Part shown: in pieces, positions 35,901-48,179 of the stretch | Layout of the letters: each line of letters begins with the position of its first letter | How positions within the stretch are numbered: the first letter of the stretch is position 1 | Assembly (NCBI GenBank): GCA_009617715.1 | Contig: VTFK01000344.1 | Location: 496,001 to 560,000, forward strand | Source: Plectrocnemia conspersa | Taxonomy: Eukaryota; Arthropoda; Insecta; Trichoptera; Polycentropodidae | DNA: 64,000 bases | Direction of reading: 5' to 3' | Program-made: the position numbers and the translations under genes | Notes under the pieces: model-generated | What the model saw: only the letters and a program-made list of their open reading frames with translations | The model's database searches: none | What the model was told of the DNA's origin: nothing

Positions 35901-36589
35901 AAAAAATGACCTATATATAAATTTAATCTATAAAAAAAGTCGTGAAAGAATCAAACGATTTATATTCCACGTGCGAAGACATGAAAATGTTACGCGAGAA
36001 GATTAAATATAAAAATGGCATAATTAGCATAAAAATGACTTTATAAACTCGTTATCTGCTTTGCGGGCCAATTAACCGTCATGTGAACGCATTTTTCACA
36101 ATTAATGGTAGCCGCCTTTCGTTTTGCTTTCTCTGAATGCGTCAGTCGTAGATTATCTCTATGTGCAGAAGATAGACGTTGTAGATTTATGATAGAAAAG
36201 TATTTACATACGCGCAGAGTCAATTAAATTGTGTTTTCGCCATTGAATGTCCTTTGAATGTGTGTCCGTTATAGGAGGTCCGGACCACCCCGGGCGGGTG
36301 TCGCGAGCCATATACAGGGATCGTCAAAGGGTCTTTCTTATGAGCTCTCCGATTTACGTGTATGTATAATGTATAAATGAAAGGTTCAGGATAATTAATA
36401 AATTCAATTTATATTTTATAAGAGTGAAAATAAAAATGTCTATTGCATTAAATGTGAGTTCCGGAATAATCAGTGCGACAAAATTTAAATATATACTAAG
36501 AAGCACAAACACTACAAAATCTATGAAGTCGCACTTTTTCATAAATGGGTCAGACACATCTGTGCATCCTGTGCCGTTCCCCTCCACAG

Positions 36590-36970
36590 ATGTACCATTT
36601 ATTGGTGAACTATTAAAACTATTTGTTATAAATAGGTGTACGGATTTTACAGTAAATATCGAGTAGAAATAAATAATAATAAATTAAATCCGATGTGAAT
36701 TGAAGGCGTTAAAAATATTTTAATGAAACACACATTGTTAATAAAAAATAATATGAAGTCACATCTCCACAGAGGTACCTGTTTTGACAAGTACCATTTA
36801 TTGGTGAACTATTAAAGAATATATATAAAACTCTTTTATATAAGACATGTGTTATATATTTTGACAAGTACAGATTCTACACTGTCAATGTTAAATAAAT
36901 GACAATAAATTACATTTGATGTGAATCGAAGGCGCTAAAAATATTTTAATGAAACATTGTTCAAACTAAA
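36590..36970. repeat. Two-copy direct repeat, period about 205 bases
   Basis: ACCATTTATTGGTGAACTAT occurs at about 36592 and 36793. AATATTTTAATGAAACA follows in both (about 36712 and 36937). AATCCGATGTGAATTGAAGG-like sequence precedes the latter. The copies have diverged by indels. Confidence 0.6.
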
Positions 36971-37068
36971 ATTAATTACATAAGAGACTATAATGCTTTG
37001 TTTCATAATCATGATTTTTTGTGAATAAATTATGAAGAAATGGTGCTTATTACTTAGATGACATTTGA

Positions 37069-37107
37069 TCTGCTACCAATAAAAAATTTCAGTTGGTAGC
37101 AGATCTA
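37069..37107. repeat. Perfect 13-base hairpin
   Basis: GATCTGCTACCAA and TTGGTAGCAGATC are separated by 13 bases. It might be a small MITE end or an RNA hairpin; it sits just before an unrecognised 72-residue frame at 37116-37334. Confidence 0.5.
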
Positions 37108-37930
37108 AAAAAGTTATGAATTTTTTTTATTATAAAATGGATACTAATGTGCTTCATCGCGCAGAAGTCGTAACTAATTTAGGTGTCTATAGATTGCATC
37201 AGCATCAAAAATCATGCAATATAGCCTATGGGGTTTGTCTTAATAAAGGAGCTCGAGGACACTGTGTGGCTTATATAAACACTTTTGATAAAAAAGAGGG
37301 AAAAATCTTTATTACATACATAGAAGGAATATAAATATTAAGCATTTTGACTTATGTATGCTGGTATATGATTTTTATGGTGTACTTGGAAAAGCACTTA
37401 TTTAAGTTGCTGGTAGTGAATATTCACAATTCTGGAATAACTTCGTTTTTGAATGACCCCTAATCTCAAGTGTATAACTCCCCAATCCGACGTTTTAATC
37501 ATCTGTCATAAAGTATTGATTTTGTTCTGATTTATATATTAATTAATTGTTTTTATACATATATGTATTATTTTTTTCTATGCAAGGTGCATTGGCGTAA
37601 AGCAGTATTTAAATAAATTAATAAATTTCAATATTGGTCTGCCAAGTCAGGGGTGAAAGTAAGTAAGCTAAGACATTATGATTAAAATATTTTTTTTTTA
37701 ACGTATTCGTGAAACGCTGCGAACGTTGAGAATGGAACTGGGCATTTCTGCCTTATTTTATAACGCTTCTGCATCAAACAGACAAAGGAAACGGCCATTC
37801 TATAATACAATTACAATTTTTATGAAGTGGTGCAGATGTGAAGGCATTCGATAGATTGCTCTCAATTTTTTCAGAAAAAGCTGATTTTATTCTTTATAAG
37901 TATCGCTCTGATTCGTAGCTAATAGTTTAA

Positions 37931-38154
37931 CCAATTAAACGCCAGTGATTTACCGGCGAGTCACTTATTGATTATTTTTTTAGAACAAATTATTTTTTTA
38001 AAACAAATTTAATTATTAAAAAAAATCGTAAAGATTATTTTACTAGCATCATTTATCATTAAACCAAATATTTAATATATATTTTCAGTAAGAGATACTG
38101 ACGCGTGAAGATAAATATCAGGTGATTGCCTAATTAGTCGCAGGCGTTTAAAGG
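37931..38154. mobile_element. TTAA-type MITE, decayed
   Basis: The left end CCAATTAAACGCC follows TTAA at 37927-37930. The right end reads GGCGTTTAAAGG, followed by ATTA. The inverted GGCGTTTAA ends support one element of 224 bases. Confidence 0.5.
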
Positions 38155-39224
38155 ATTATTATCAAAACATTATACTTTCATATTATTCCCATGGGTTACT
38201 GTGAAGAATTTTCTTAGTATAAATAAATAAAAAATTTGCTACGAAAAATATAAGCCCATAAAATGTAATGCAAACATATTTGAGAAAGACACGATGAGAT
38301 GCTGATTTTCAGTTGAATATTTAATTTAAGCTAAATAGTTTTGTAGATTGAAACAATTTGAGAACACACGATGCGCTAAACTAACACCCTCCCTAAAAAA
38401 AAGAGAAAGGAAGAAAGCAAATAAGAATTCGGAATAGGGACAAAAGGCATTAGATAATATGTACATAGAGCAAACTGAAGATGTAGTCAACATAGTGGAT
38501 TTTGATTTAAATTAATAAATATAATTTGGCATTATTCATGCCTGATTTACAATAATATGATTCATAGTCAATGCTTGTATGTACACATCAGTGTTTTGAA
38601 AGCAAATATTGATTAGATCCGACAGTTTGTAACCTCTGAAAGGGAATCGCCGCGGGTGGCCCAGACGACAGTGATATCCCTAGCACATATACGAAGTCAA
38701 CAAACACCGCAGATGTTACCGCCGCGTATTAATATTTTTAATATACACAACCATCGCGTGTTTAATGAGCGAAAAATTTGTGTTTGTCCGATTTGGCGGC
38801 GAGACTTTCGTCTTCGACTGGGGTGGTCATCTTCACGAGAAGAAAAATAAATCGCGCAATATCGCTGCAATCCGGTAAAAGGGAGTCGGTCGCTTCGCGA
38901 AGGAGGCCGATAGAAAACCGTGATCGGCAAAGGTGAAACTAGGAAGTGAATATGCACAAAAGAGAAACTATAAGAAAGGCGAGCGTTACCGAACTCGACA
39001 GGAGAAATTATCTTTTACGAAAAGTGTTTCGCTCGAGAATCGAGCGTTGCGAGTGAACGAGTGACATAATAATATGAGCGCGCGAGAAATCGCCACCTGT
39101 GTCTAAATTTAAGAAAGACAATGTTTTTGAAACAATGAGAACCGAAAAAAAATTATGAAATGGCAATATCGAACAATTCACAACTATAGTGAATAAAAAA
39201 AACATGGACGTCATTCGGCTTTTA

Positions 39225-40400
39225 CCACGGGGAGGGGCAAAAATTGGACGGTCAGTGATAATATTTTTTTTATATTACGATTTCATTATGATTCATAGTA
39301 TTTTTAATTAAATGACATGCATTTTTTTCTGGACAAATTTAAGTTGACCCTGTTTACAATCCACGTCAAAAGCAATAAAATCGTGCCTTCGCGTAATCTA
39401 GCGTTCATAGTAAGACCTTTTATAACAATATTACGTCTTATAATAAGCGAGAATTTAATGAAGCACACCTAAACCGAATTTTAAACAATTGTCATTTCTC
39501 AGAAGACAAAAATTCACGTCAAAAGCAATAAAATCGTGCTATTGCCGTTGCGGTGGGTCTGTTGTTTGTTTGTTTGTTGTTTACGCGCACTCCTATTGAC
39601 CAAAATTCGGTTTGAAAATACTTTGACCAATCATATTAAAAGTCTGTAGTAATATTGGTTAGGATAGCTATCATATTCTAAAACTATAATAAATTTTAAA
39701 ACTTTTAAAATAGGTCAAGTTGAGTTTTGCTTAATTCGCGTAGGTTAGGTTTTGGTTTAAACAGCAATTGCACGCTTCGCAACAGTTAAATTGAATTTTA
39801 TATGTTTGTACTTTTTCTTTCACTTATTTTCCCTGAGAGATGAGTTGGCTTAGTTTATATTTTGAGCTTGACCTAAGTTCTAAAACATTCATTAGATCAA
39901 GTCAGACCTAATAAAAATTCTAAAACTATTTAATTCGTGTAGGTTAGGTTTGGGTTTGAACAACAAATGGTTCTAAAACATTCATTATTTGGATTAAGAA
40001 ATTTTTAAAACTATAATTATTTTCAGAAAAATGTATTTAGAAATGTATATCTCTGGTGAACATATAACATTTACACATCGCATGTAAATAAATAATGATT
40101 ATATGCAAACGTACAGTTGAAAGATAAATGATATTTTCACCAGTAAATTTACCGGTGAAAATGTATTCCGATATGATTTCACTGAAATGGCGTATTTAAA
40201 AATATTTTTTCGGGATAGATTCGAGACTATTTTTATTAAGATTTTATTTTAGGTATAACCCAAGAATTTCTGGTTTATAATCAGGAACGTCATTCCAGCT
40301 TTTGCATGTGTGTGTGTGGGGGGGGGGGGTAGCGGTCGATTTCATTAAGATTCATAGTATTTCATTAAATTACATACATTTTTCTGCTCAGATTCAATAG
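39225..40400. repeat. Modular fold-back family, copy in inverted order
   Basis: The order is A (39230-39350), D (39360-39640), C (39640-40000, with GTAGGTTAGGTTTGGGTTTG), B (40030-40210) and A (40318-40400, starting with 12 G). Orientation is opposite to the copy at 48180. Confidence 0.7.
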
Positions 40401-40948
40401 CGTTCTCGGTTTTTAATTCATAGTTAGAAAAACAATCGTAGGAAGAATATTGTATATTGAACTGCTAAATATATATATTGTTATACTAAGCAATCGCTAT
40501 CGAATAAGGAACTGAACCTATGTACCTTCGTACCAATATTATAACAAGAGACCTCGATATATGTATCATATTAAATGATATTATTACCGTTAATACAATT
40601 GAAGGTTATTTTTAAAAATAACTATGGATTGCTAAATGAAGTCGCATTTTGAGTTATATGTAGCAGATATACCCATTAACCTCACCATTCAAACATGCAT
40701 AATTACTTTCCCGGGACTACTTTTAAACGCGCCACGTTGTAAATATCCAACGTTTTACATACATCACAATATTGATTAATAAATAATTAACATTATGTTA
40801 TTATTCCCTCCGCCAATGCGACCAAAGTATAATATAACCGTATTCTAAATACAACAAATAGGCATAGAAAGCGGCATATTGATAAATTAAAAAAATAGAT
40901 ATTATTATAAATATAGATATATAGGTATTTTGTTCAAATATAACTCAC

Positions 40949-41650
40949 ATGTTGAAGCGATTGCGTATCGGACGCCCGCGAAGGGCTTTTCCCCTTCGCG
41001 AGGGTTCCGCCCTAGGAGCCGTTCGAGCGAGGGTCGCACTGTCGGAGGAGGCACTGCACACCAAACCAAGGACTTTAGAACATGATGATATTAAAAGGAA
41101 TAAAAAAACAGAAAAACACCGCACCACAATACATATAGCCTCGCCGACAGAGAGGACTCGCGGTGGGCGGCGGCGACAGTCGCCCGTGGGCGGATCGATT
41201 TCCTAGTTAAACGGTACGTCCTCGCATCGCCGAACGTTTTCGCGACAATAAAAATGACGGACGTCCAAAACGATTGTGCCAATATTGTAAATTTAGAAAT
41301 AAGCGATGTCGCCTTGACTAAAATTCGCGCGCGACTGCAGCGGCGGCGGTGGTGGCTCGCGCGCGACACGCGGAAGGAGAGAGAGAGAGAGAGAGCAGGG
41401 CTGTCGAAAAAGAAAGATCCGACAGACGAAAGAAGAGTTTTTAAAATGAATGAAGAAAAAAAGAAAGTACGGCGTGGTTCTTGTTACAAAAGCGACCTCG
41501 GGCGCGCGCGTTACAATTTTGGCGTAGGTACGATTTTACAAAACGTGAAAGTCGCGCGAGCGCGCATCGGAGAGTGTGCGACACTTTCAAAACGCCCTGA
41601 GCGACGTTCGGTCATCGTTATCGCCTCTCGATATACGAGAGACGATTATA
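40949..41650 (-). promoter_or_regulatory. CpG-rich island, candidate rdx promoter and 5' UTR exon
   Basis: The block is GC-rich and rich in CGCG and TCGCG. On the minus strand it ends at a strong donor (CAACAT before GTGAGT, intron from 40948). This is the orientation needed to splice to the rdx acceptor at 30250. A (GA)n tract lies near 41377-41396. An alternative is a plus-strand gene: a 145-residue frame starts at 41254, but it is low complexity and unrecognised. Confidence 0.35.
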
Positions 41651-42189
41651 TATTAAGTCATATGTTTAAGTACCGAGATTACATCAAATAATCACTCCTA
41701 CAACACTCGTTTCAATCATCCACCGTCTTGTACTTCAAACCTGGTTGAGGCAAGTTTCAAGCATAATACGTTGAAATGGACCAAAATAGAATAATATGGT
41801 GTTAAGCTAAACATGTATTATATGTTTGTATATTCATATTTTTTGCATAGTTAATCCTTAAGACCCTGCTCAAAACCAAAACTGGATGCAAAATCCTAGG
41901 CGGCAATCAATGTACTCACACTACGAAATTTTTATAATTAGAATATTAAATCTTAGTACCATAAAATATTCCTAACAAACACTCGTACACAGTTTCCACC
42001 CATCTTTACGAAATCAAACACATGATAATAATACATGCAGATATTTTTCATAGTTCATACATAATTATTTTTTAATTTATTATCTTGACATATTTTTCCC
42101 CATACATATCATAAATTATAATTTGTAATAGTTATAGCAATTAATTATTTTTATGTTCATTGGCAGCAGTTCCTATACGTATATTTATA

Positions 42190-42284
42190 AGGTGACCAGA
42201 TTTTGAAAACATCAAAGGACACTAAAAAAAGGGTCATCTCGGACATGATTGTCTGAGGAGGACAAATGGTACGTCTGGTCACCT
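42190..42284. mobile_element. Very short TA-flanked MITE (95 bases)
   Basis: AGGTGACCAGA at the left and TCTGGTCACCT at the right are perfect inverted repeats, flanked by TA at 42188-42189 and 42285-42286. Tc1/mariner-type targeting is inferred from the TA. Confidence 0.65.
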
Positions 42285-42358
42285 TAATTTAAATAAATAA
42301 CATTAAAAATTTATTCAATTTCACTCGATCCTACTTCATCGTAGAGGAAACATAAATA

Positions 42359-42661
42359 TACAAGATCAAACACTATTTACATATATATTCTTTTAGTATT
42401 TCAATGTCATCACTTTGATACCGAATAACGTTTTATTTGTCTACTCTTTTCCATGGTGTTAAATTTTCATACTATGGACTTCTTAAGGACAATAAAAAAA
42501 TCAATTAAATACAAGATCAAACACTATTTACATATATATTCTTTTAGTATTTCAATGTCATCACTTTGATACCGAATAACGTTTTATTTGTCTACTCTTT
42601 TCCATGGTGTTAAATTTTCATACTATGGACTTCTTAAGGACAATAAAAAAAATCAATTAAA
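42359..42661. repeat. Near-perfect tandem duplication, 151-base unit
   Basis: The unit starting TACAAGATCAAACACTATTT at 42359 repeats from 42510 with only one extra A near its end. High identity implies a recent duplication or an assembly artefact. Confidence 0.9.
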
Positions 42662-44139
42662 TAAACAGAATAATCTGTTTCTCAATATATTTTTTCAAGA
42701 GGTGTTCAAATTAAATATTTTAATAAAAATCAAAATTAATTGATATCCATTTTATTTGCACATGTGAAATATTTGGAGAGAAAAATAAAGGTATAAAAAT
42801 TGAATTCAGATGTGTTCACTGACAGGTAGAATCTATATTTTTTGACCTCTTGATGTTTAATGATGGATTCTGTAGTATCTACCCGCATAAACTACCGCAA
42901 ATTATACCACTATCTATAAAATGTTTTTTTTTTCATATAAAATATGTAAATCGTCGTGAAAAAGCCATAAAATATATGGTAATTTTAATTTGCCTTACAT
43001 TAGATTTATTTTAATTCAACAACGACTGAAGTTTAATATGGTTTAAATTTTATTTAGATAAAAATAAAACACATTTCAGATTTAAGGTACTTAAAGTAAT
43101 TTACTGGCCAATCGTAGAACTTCAGCAATATTTTCGAGGTGAATTTATTTAATTTATCAGAATCATCATCTTCAACATACGATTTATTGGTTTCAGTTAC
43201 CATCGTAATGAAATTCTTCTTAGTCTATTTATTGGTCAAGGAATAACTCATTAAAGTCGGCGAATTCTAAATTTACAAAACCTTCTCCCAATGCAGCTGT
43301 TAAATTTTAAATATGTATATTATTAGTTGTTTTTTTAAAAACGTAAATTGTCACATTGTTCTCCAACATGCATTTAAAGTTGAATGGTTTTGCAATGTGT
43401 TTTACACAATTTAAAATTGTAAATATTTTCATTATTACTCGCACAATTAAACGTTAAATATATACATACAATTACAATATATACATATATATAAAAAAAA
43501 ATTTTTTACTTGACTGCGATAAAGCAAAACCGCGTAAATATATATTTCTAAAATAATATTTATATATAATCAGCATAAAGCATTTAGAAACACTTGTTTG
43601 AAACATATTATTTATAACTAAAGAATCGTGATTATTTTTATCAGCATAGTAGTTTTAAAATACACCGTTATTTTCAATTATTCGATTATCAAATATATTG
43701 GTAAAGATATAAGTGGTTATTGAAATTTCTGTAATTCCAGAGTTTTTTATCTACATTATTAAATTTCTGGGTATTAGTTATCGCGGGCGTGGCTATTAAA
43801 AATAAAGATAAAAAGAGAAATTTTGCAAAGCAAAAAAATATAGATAATGCAGCGGTATATCTAAGAAAAAATGACTACCTGCGTTGTTGTAATACAAAAA
43901 GACAACCGTGATATTTTTGTGTATATATTCAGATTGGACTCTTTACGTAAACAAATCTGCGTTTATTTCTATATAATCTGGCAGTAGATATGAGTTCCGA
44001 GAAAAAAATCCGCGAATCGACGCTAACTTATAAATTATTTTACGGTTAAATAATTTAGCGATTCGTTATTTTTAACTGATATATTAGTAGCAATTAAGAA
44101 AAAGCGCAAAATGTATGTAACTTTATACAAATATTACGA

Positions 44140-44780
44140 CTTACAATAAGTGAGAATTAAGCCCTTTTTACAATATTACAATTTTCAAGAATTGAGAATC
44201 AAATGAAGCACATTTAAACCGAATTTTGATTAACAGAAGAAGGCAAAAACAATTATCATTCTCAGAAGTGAAAAATTCACATCAAAAGCAATAAAATCAC
44301 GTCGGCACCATTATTGCACAGAATTGTTTTTTCGCATTCTCCTATTGGTCAAAATTCGGTTTAAATGTGCTTTATCTGATTCTCAATTATTGAAAATCGT
44401 AATATTGTAAAAAGTTTAGATATGCTAAATTCTTTAATATGAACGCTAGTTAATTCTAAAACTAATTCTAGTTTTAGAATTTTCATAAGGTAAGGTTTGG
44501 GTTTGAACAACAAATAGACGTTTCGCAACTGTCAAATTAAGTTTCATAGACATTAAAGAGCGGCATATAATTTTACTAGCGCCAATCAGTCAAATTATAT
44601 ATTTTCGCTAATAAAAATATATAGTATATATCTACTAGTATTTTAAAACACAGAAAAATACACACTGTAACATTTATACAGCGCATGTAAATAAACAATG
44701 ATAAGTATTGAAATCGTATAATTTTACTAGCACCTGCCATATAAATTATATTTTCACCTGTAAAAATATATATCTACTGG
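44140..44780. repeat. Modular fold-back family copy
   Basis: A palindromic D module spans about 44140-44420, with ATTTAAACCGAATTTTG on the left and CAAAATTCGGTTTAAATG on the right. Module C (GGTTTGGGTTTGAACAAC) and module B pieces follow, including a duplicated TTTTACTAGC segment at 44568 and 44718. Confidence 0.7.
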
Positions 44781-44799
44781 CAAAAATGTTAATAAAACA

Positions 44800-47640
44800 G
44801 AAATGAATTTAATATTATTTTGTTGTGACAACACTTGACATATTTTTTTAATTTAAAAATGCTGTCATTGAGGTCGTGTAGTACAAAAAATACTGTGGCA
44901 TGAAAATGGCATGAAATGCATTTTTCTGGCCAAATGCAAACATCTGGTTAAACCCATAGTGTATTTACATAAAATTAAACGATTAAAGAGAACGACGTGC
45001 AACACCATAAGACTTGTCAGTGTAGAAAACATATTTTCATATATAAAAAATAATCCAGATTCCAAAATAAATTGTTGAGCTTATGTTTATCTAATATTTT
45101 ATCCATAATCTGAAGCACTAGCCTCCGATCATTTTTGTAGAGACTGCGCGTGAAAACCTTGAACGTATGCATTCATCTACATCTGCAAGCACGGAGGTAG
45201 GAAATAAACGCACTTGAGGTCGCGCTAAATGCGGTAACGTACATAAATACTAAAAAAGCTCCGAGCTCATAAAGGGGGTTGAAGTAGTAGTGACGCGAGG
45301 GTGCCTGTCTGTACAAGGGGGGCGAGTCTCGAGATTAGAGTTTGAGCTCACCGGAGCGTCAGAAGAGATGAATTCATAGAGCCATCGCTTAATGCAGCAA
45401 CGAGATTAACGAGACGAACGACAAAGCCCTTGCCGTTTGCATTGCATTGCACCAAGAGTCATGACGATAACGCCATGACCCGCAACGTCTACTTTGTGGG
45501 CGTTTTAAATCAACAACGAAGGTTTTCGCAACATGCAACGACGCGAACAACGTGTTATTTGTTAAATGGGTTAAAAATGCATCACAGTATATATGTATTT
45601 ATAATATGTACGATGTAGCAACGTATCAATTCTACAGCAACAATGGATCGCAGCCGAGATCTTGTTAACGTGATGGATTACAGATTAGAATAGATGGATG
45701 GATCTAGCGAAGAATACCTCCGGTTCTTCAATAGCGACATTAAAGCATGACAAATGATTGCGGCTACAATGAGATTGATCAATCATTTGCATCGATACTC
45801 ATACTACAATAACTTTGAATAATTTCGGTTTGTTGGCGCGTTCAAAATTCATCGTTAACTTTTGCGGTAGTTACGTCACAATGAAGCATATACACGTTCC
45901 ACTCGAACCGATCTGTCCGGCGAGGTTACCGAAGCCGATTCGCTAACGTTTGCATTGGGCTTTGTATGAAATTATCATTTCCTAGGTTACCCAATAATAA
46001 CAGCGACCGTTCCGCGTTCGCTCGGTATGCGGCGAGGCAAGGGCGACTCGCTAACGGCCGAGGGAGGTCGCAACACTAGCACCGGCTATCCGAGCTAGGA
46101 AGACAAAATCGCGACCTCAGATCGAGCGCTGTTACAAAAGGTGTCAAGAAGAAGTATAAAAGAGTTAGACGAAAAGGTCGCGCGAATAACAATGAAAAAC
46201 GTTTGTCTTACGCTCTGATTGTGGCGTGAAAAAGTAGCGTCATACATTGCACGGAGTGTGCCATAAAATCGCAGAAAATGTATACAAAGCTATCAAAGTA
46301 GTTTATTGCGAATAATCATGTTATTTTATTAATAACTATAGCTTTTCTCTATTCGCGTATCGTGTCGAGTCAGTTTCTTTTCAACGATTCGTTACAAATG
46401 ACAAACGATCTGCAGATCATGCAGCACTCAAAACGATCAAGTAATACATGGCACAGTTAAAACTCACCGATCTCGATCGAGTTTGAAATGTTACTGTTGA
46501 ATTTGGTAATGGCATCAATAATAAAACTTTTAAACGTATTTCAAACAGAGTAGAAGTTTCAGCAACCGATCGATAGTTGTTATTGTTTGTTTCTTCTCGC
46601 GTACGAAGTAAAACTATGTTAGGTTTTATCTTTTGCATACGTAGCATATATCGATTGCTTGAAGTGTAAAATTACTAACTTGTCAGGAGAAACAAAAAAC
46701 TTATTAGAGAACTTGAAAATAGGAAAATAAAACAATATCTTAAGTTTGTTTAATGTGGATTTCGATTAAAGGTACAATATGACACTGTTAAGTCATTTTC
46801 ACCCAGAAGCGGAGTTAGCAAATATGTGTTTTTACTATGATTCAACTTTGTTCATTGCTTAATATATATAAACAGTTATATATAAAATTTAATGCTACGA
46901 AAATTTTACCTGTTAAAAACCGATTGTTTTAGGTAAGCTCATATTGTAATGTGCGTGTTCATTACACCCGTACAAAGCGATGACGCGTTCACAGTTCGCA
47001 ATCTGTTTCGTGAAAACTTACTCGATGCTTTGAAAATAGTCGTAGTAGACCGGTTCGCAAAATCTATTAACGCGTGTTTACATTATTATGGGACACACTG
47101 TGTGTATAGTACGTGCGACCGAATCCGGCCAGCCTTGAACGCGAATATAATTTTGCACGGAGCAACGCCGACCAGCTAAGTCTTCAGGGTTCCGCGACCA
47201 CGGTCAAACGGGTTCGTCGCACTCCCTCCCGCTCCCTCTCGCGGGAGGTGTACCTACTCGACCGCCGCGAATAGATCGAATTTCGACGATAATAGGGTTT
47301 AAAAAGTGGCGAACACGTCAAAGAGCGACCGAGGCCAGTTACGAACGCCACACACACACCAGGGCCGCATGTTCGGGCACCACCTATTAACCTTGCCGCG
47401 ATTTACTTCTAAAATTACCGACAAATTCGTGTGACGCACACGTTCCGCGAAATTTGAACAAGCGTAGGGTTCAATTCGAACACAGCAAACAAACGTACAC
47501 GTGTATGATGATTAACGATTGAAGTCATATTAACATATTACACCATAAAGCAGTGAATCTGTAAGAAAAACTCTCGTACGGTGAGCTCCGGCGTCATGAA
47601 ATATGCACAGCTTACTATATAAATGCAACTATATTCCGTT
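44800..47640. other. Intergenic, GC-richer in part, no supported gene
   Basis: Patches at 45120-45480, 45890-46150 and 46960-47480 are CpG-rich and may be regulatory or hold untranslated exons. A minus-strand donor (GATCG before GTGAGTTT) lies at 46462-46468. No protein is recognisable. Confidence 0.3.
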
Positions 47641-47648
47641 TATTTTAA

Positions 47649-47887
47649 CAGAGTCACTTTGAGGTCAATCCATTTCGTCATTATTCATAAATGAAAAATA
47701 GTTGGTGTATTTTGTTATGTTTAAATAGTGAGTTATAAGCTATTAAAATCAATCATTCAACAGTCGTTATCATTTACGTAGCGACGTCCGTGCGCTGCGA
47801 ATGTCGGAATAACTTTCTTCGACGCAAGCGGTCCAATGAAATAACGTTGTGAAATTAAATAAAAAAATAAGCCTCAAAGTGACTCTG
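47649..47887. mobile_element. MITE with 16-base perfect inverted repeats
   Basis: CAGAGTCACTTTGAGG at the left is matched by CCTCAAAGTGACTCTG at the right. The flanks are TTAA and TTGA, suggesting a TTAA-targeting element with one decayed flank. It is 239 bases long, with a GC-richer middle. Confidence 0.7.
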
Positions 47888-48179
47888 TTGAAAGAAACGA
47901 AATATTCAATTCATATCGTCATTTCCAATATGAGCGAATTGAAAAATTCAAAATTGGTATAACATACGCATACATATACAGTGGGTTAATTTATCTAAAT
48001 AAATGTAACTTGAGGTGTAACACTACTAGATTATTTTCAACTACTCAAATATCGAATACTAATTGATATTAATATATTTGTAAATACATGTCATAAAAAC
48101 AATATATTTTTTTTTAAAATCTTCCGTTGTAAGCTGACAATCGTAAACCCAATGCGTTATAATCAGGGACAACATTTAA

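Larger units (their letters stand above)
32968..37926. other. Intergenic or rdx 5' region, no supported gene
   Basis: Mostly AT-rich. A GC-richer block lies at 34680-35100 and another at 35750-35890, both without recognisable product. A two-copy direct repeat and a strong hairpin are listed separately. Confidence 0.4.
41700..44130. other. Intergenic AT-rich stretch without a gene
   Basis: Apart from the short MITE at 42190 and the tandem duplication at 42359 I see nothing recognisable. Confidence 0.4.

Noticed and set aside
37116..37334. 72-residue plus-strand frame after the hairpin
   Set aside because: It looks somewhat protein-like but no family is recognised, and the length is within chance expectation.
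41254..41691. 145-residue plus-strand open frame
   Set aside because: It lies in a CpG island, includes a (GA)n tract coding for RERERE, and shows no recognisable domain. A promoter or untranslated exon is more likely, though not proven.
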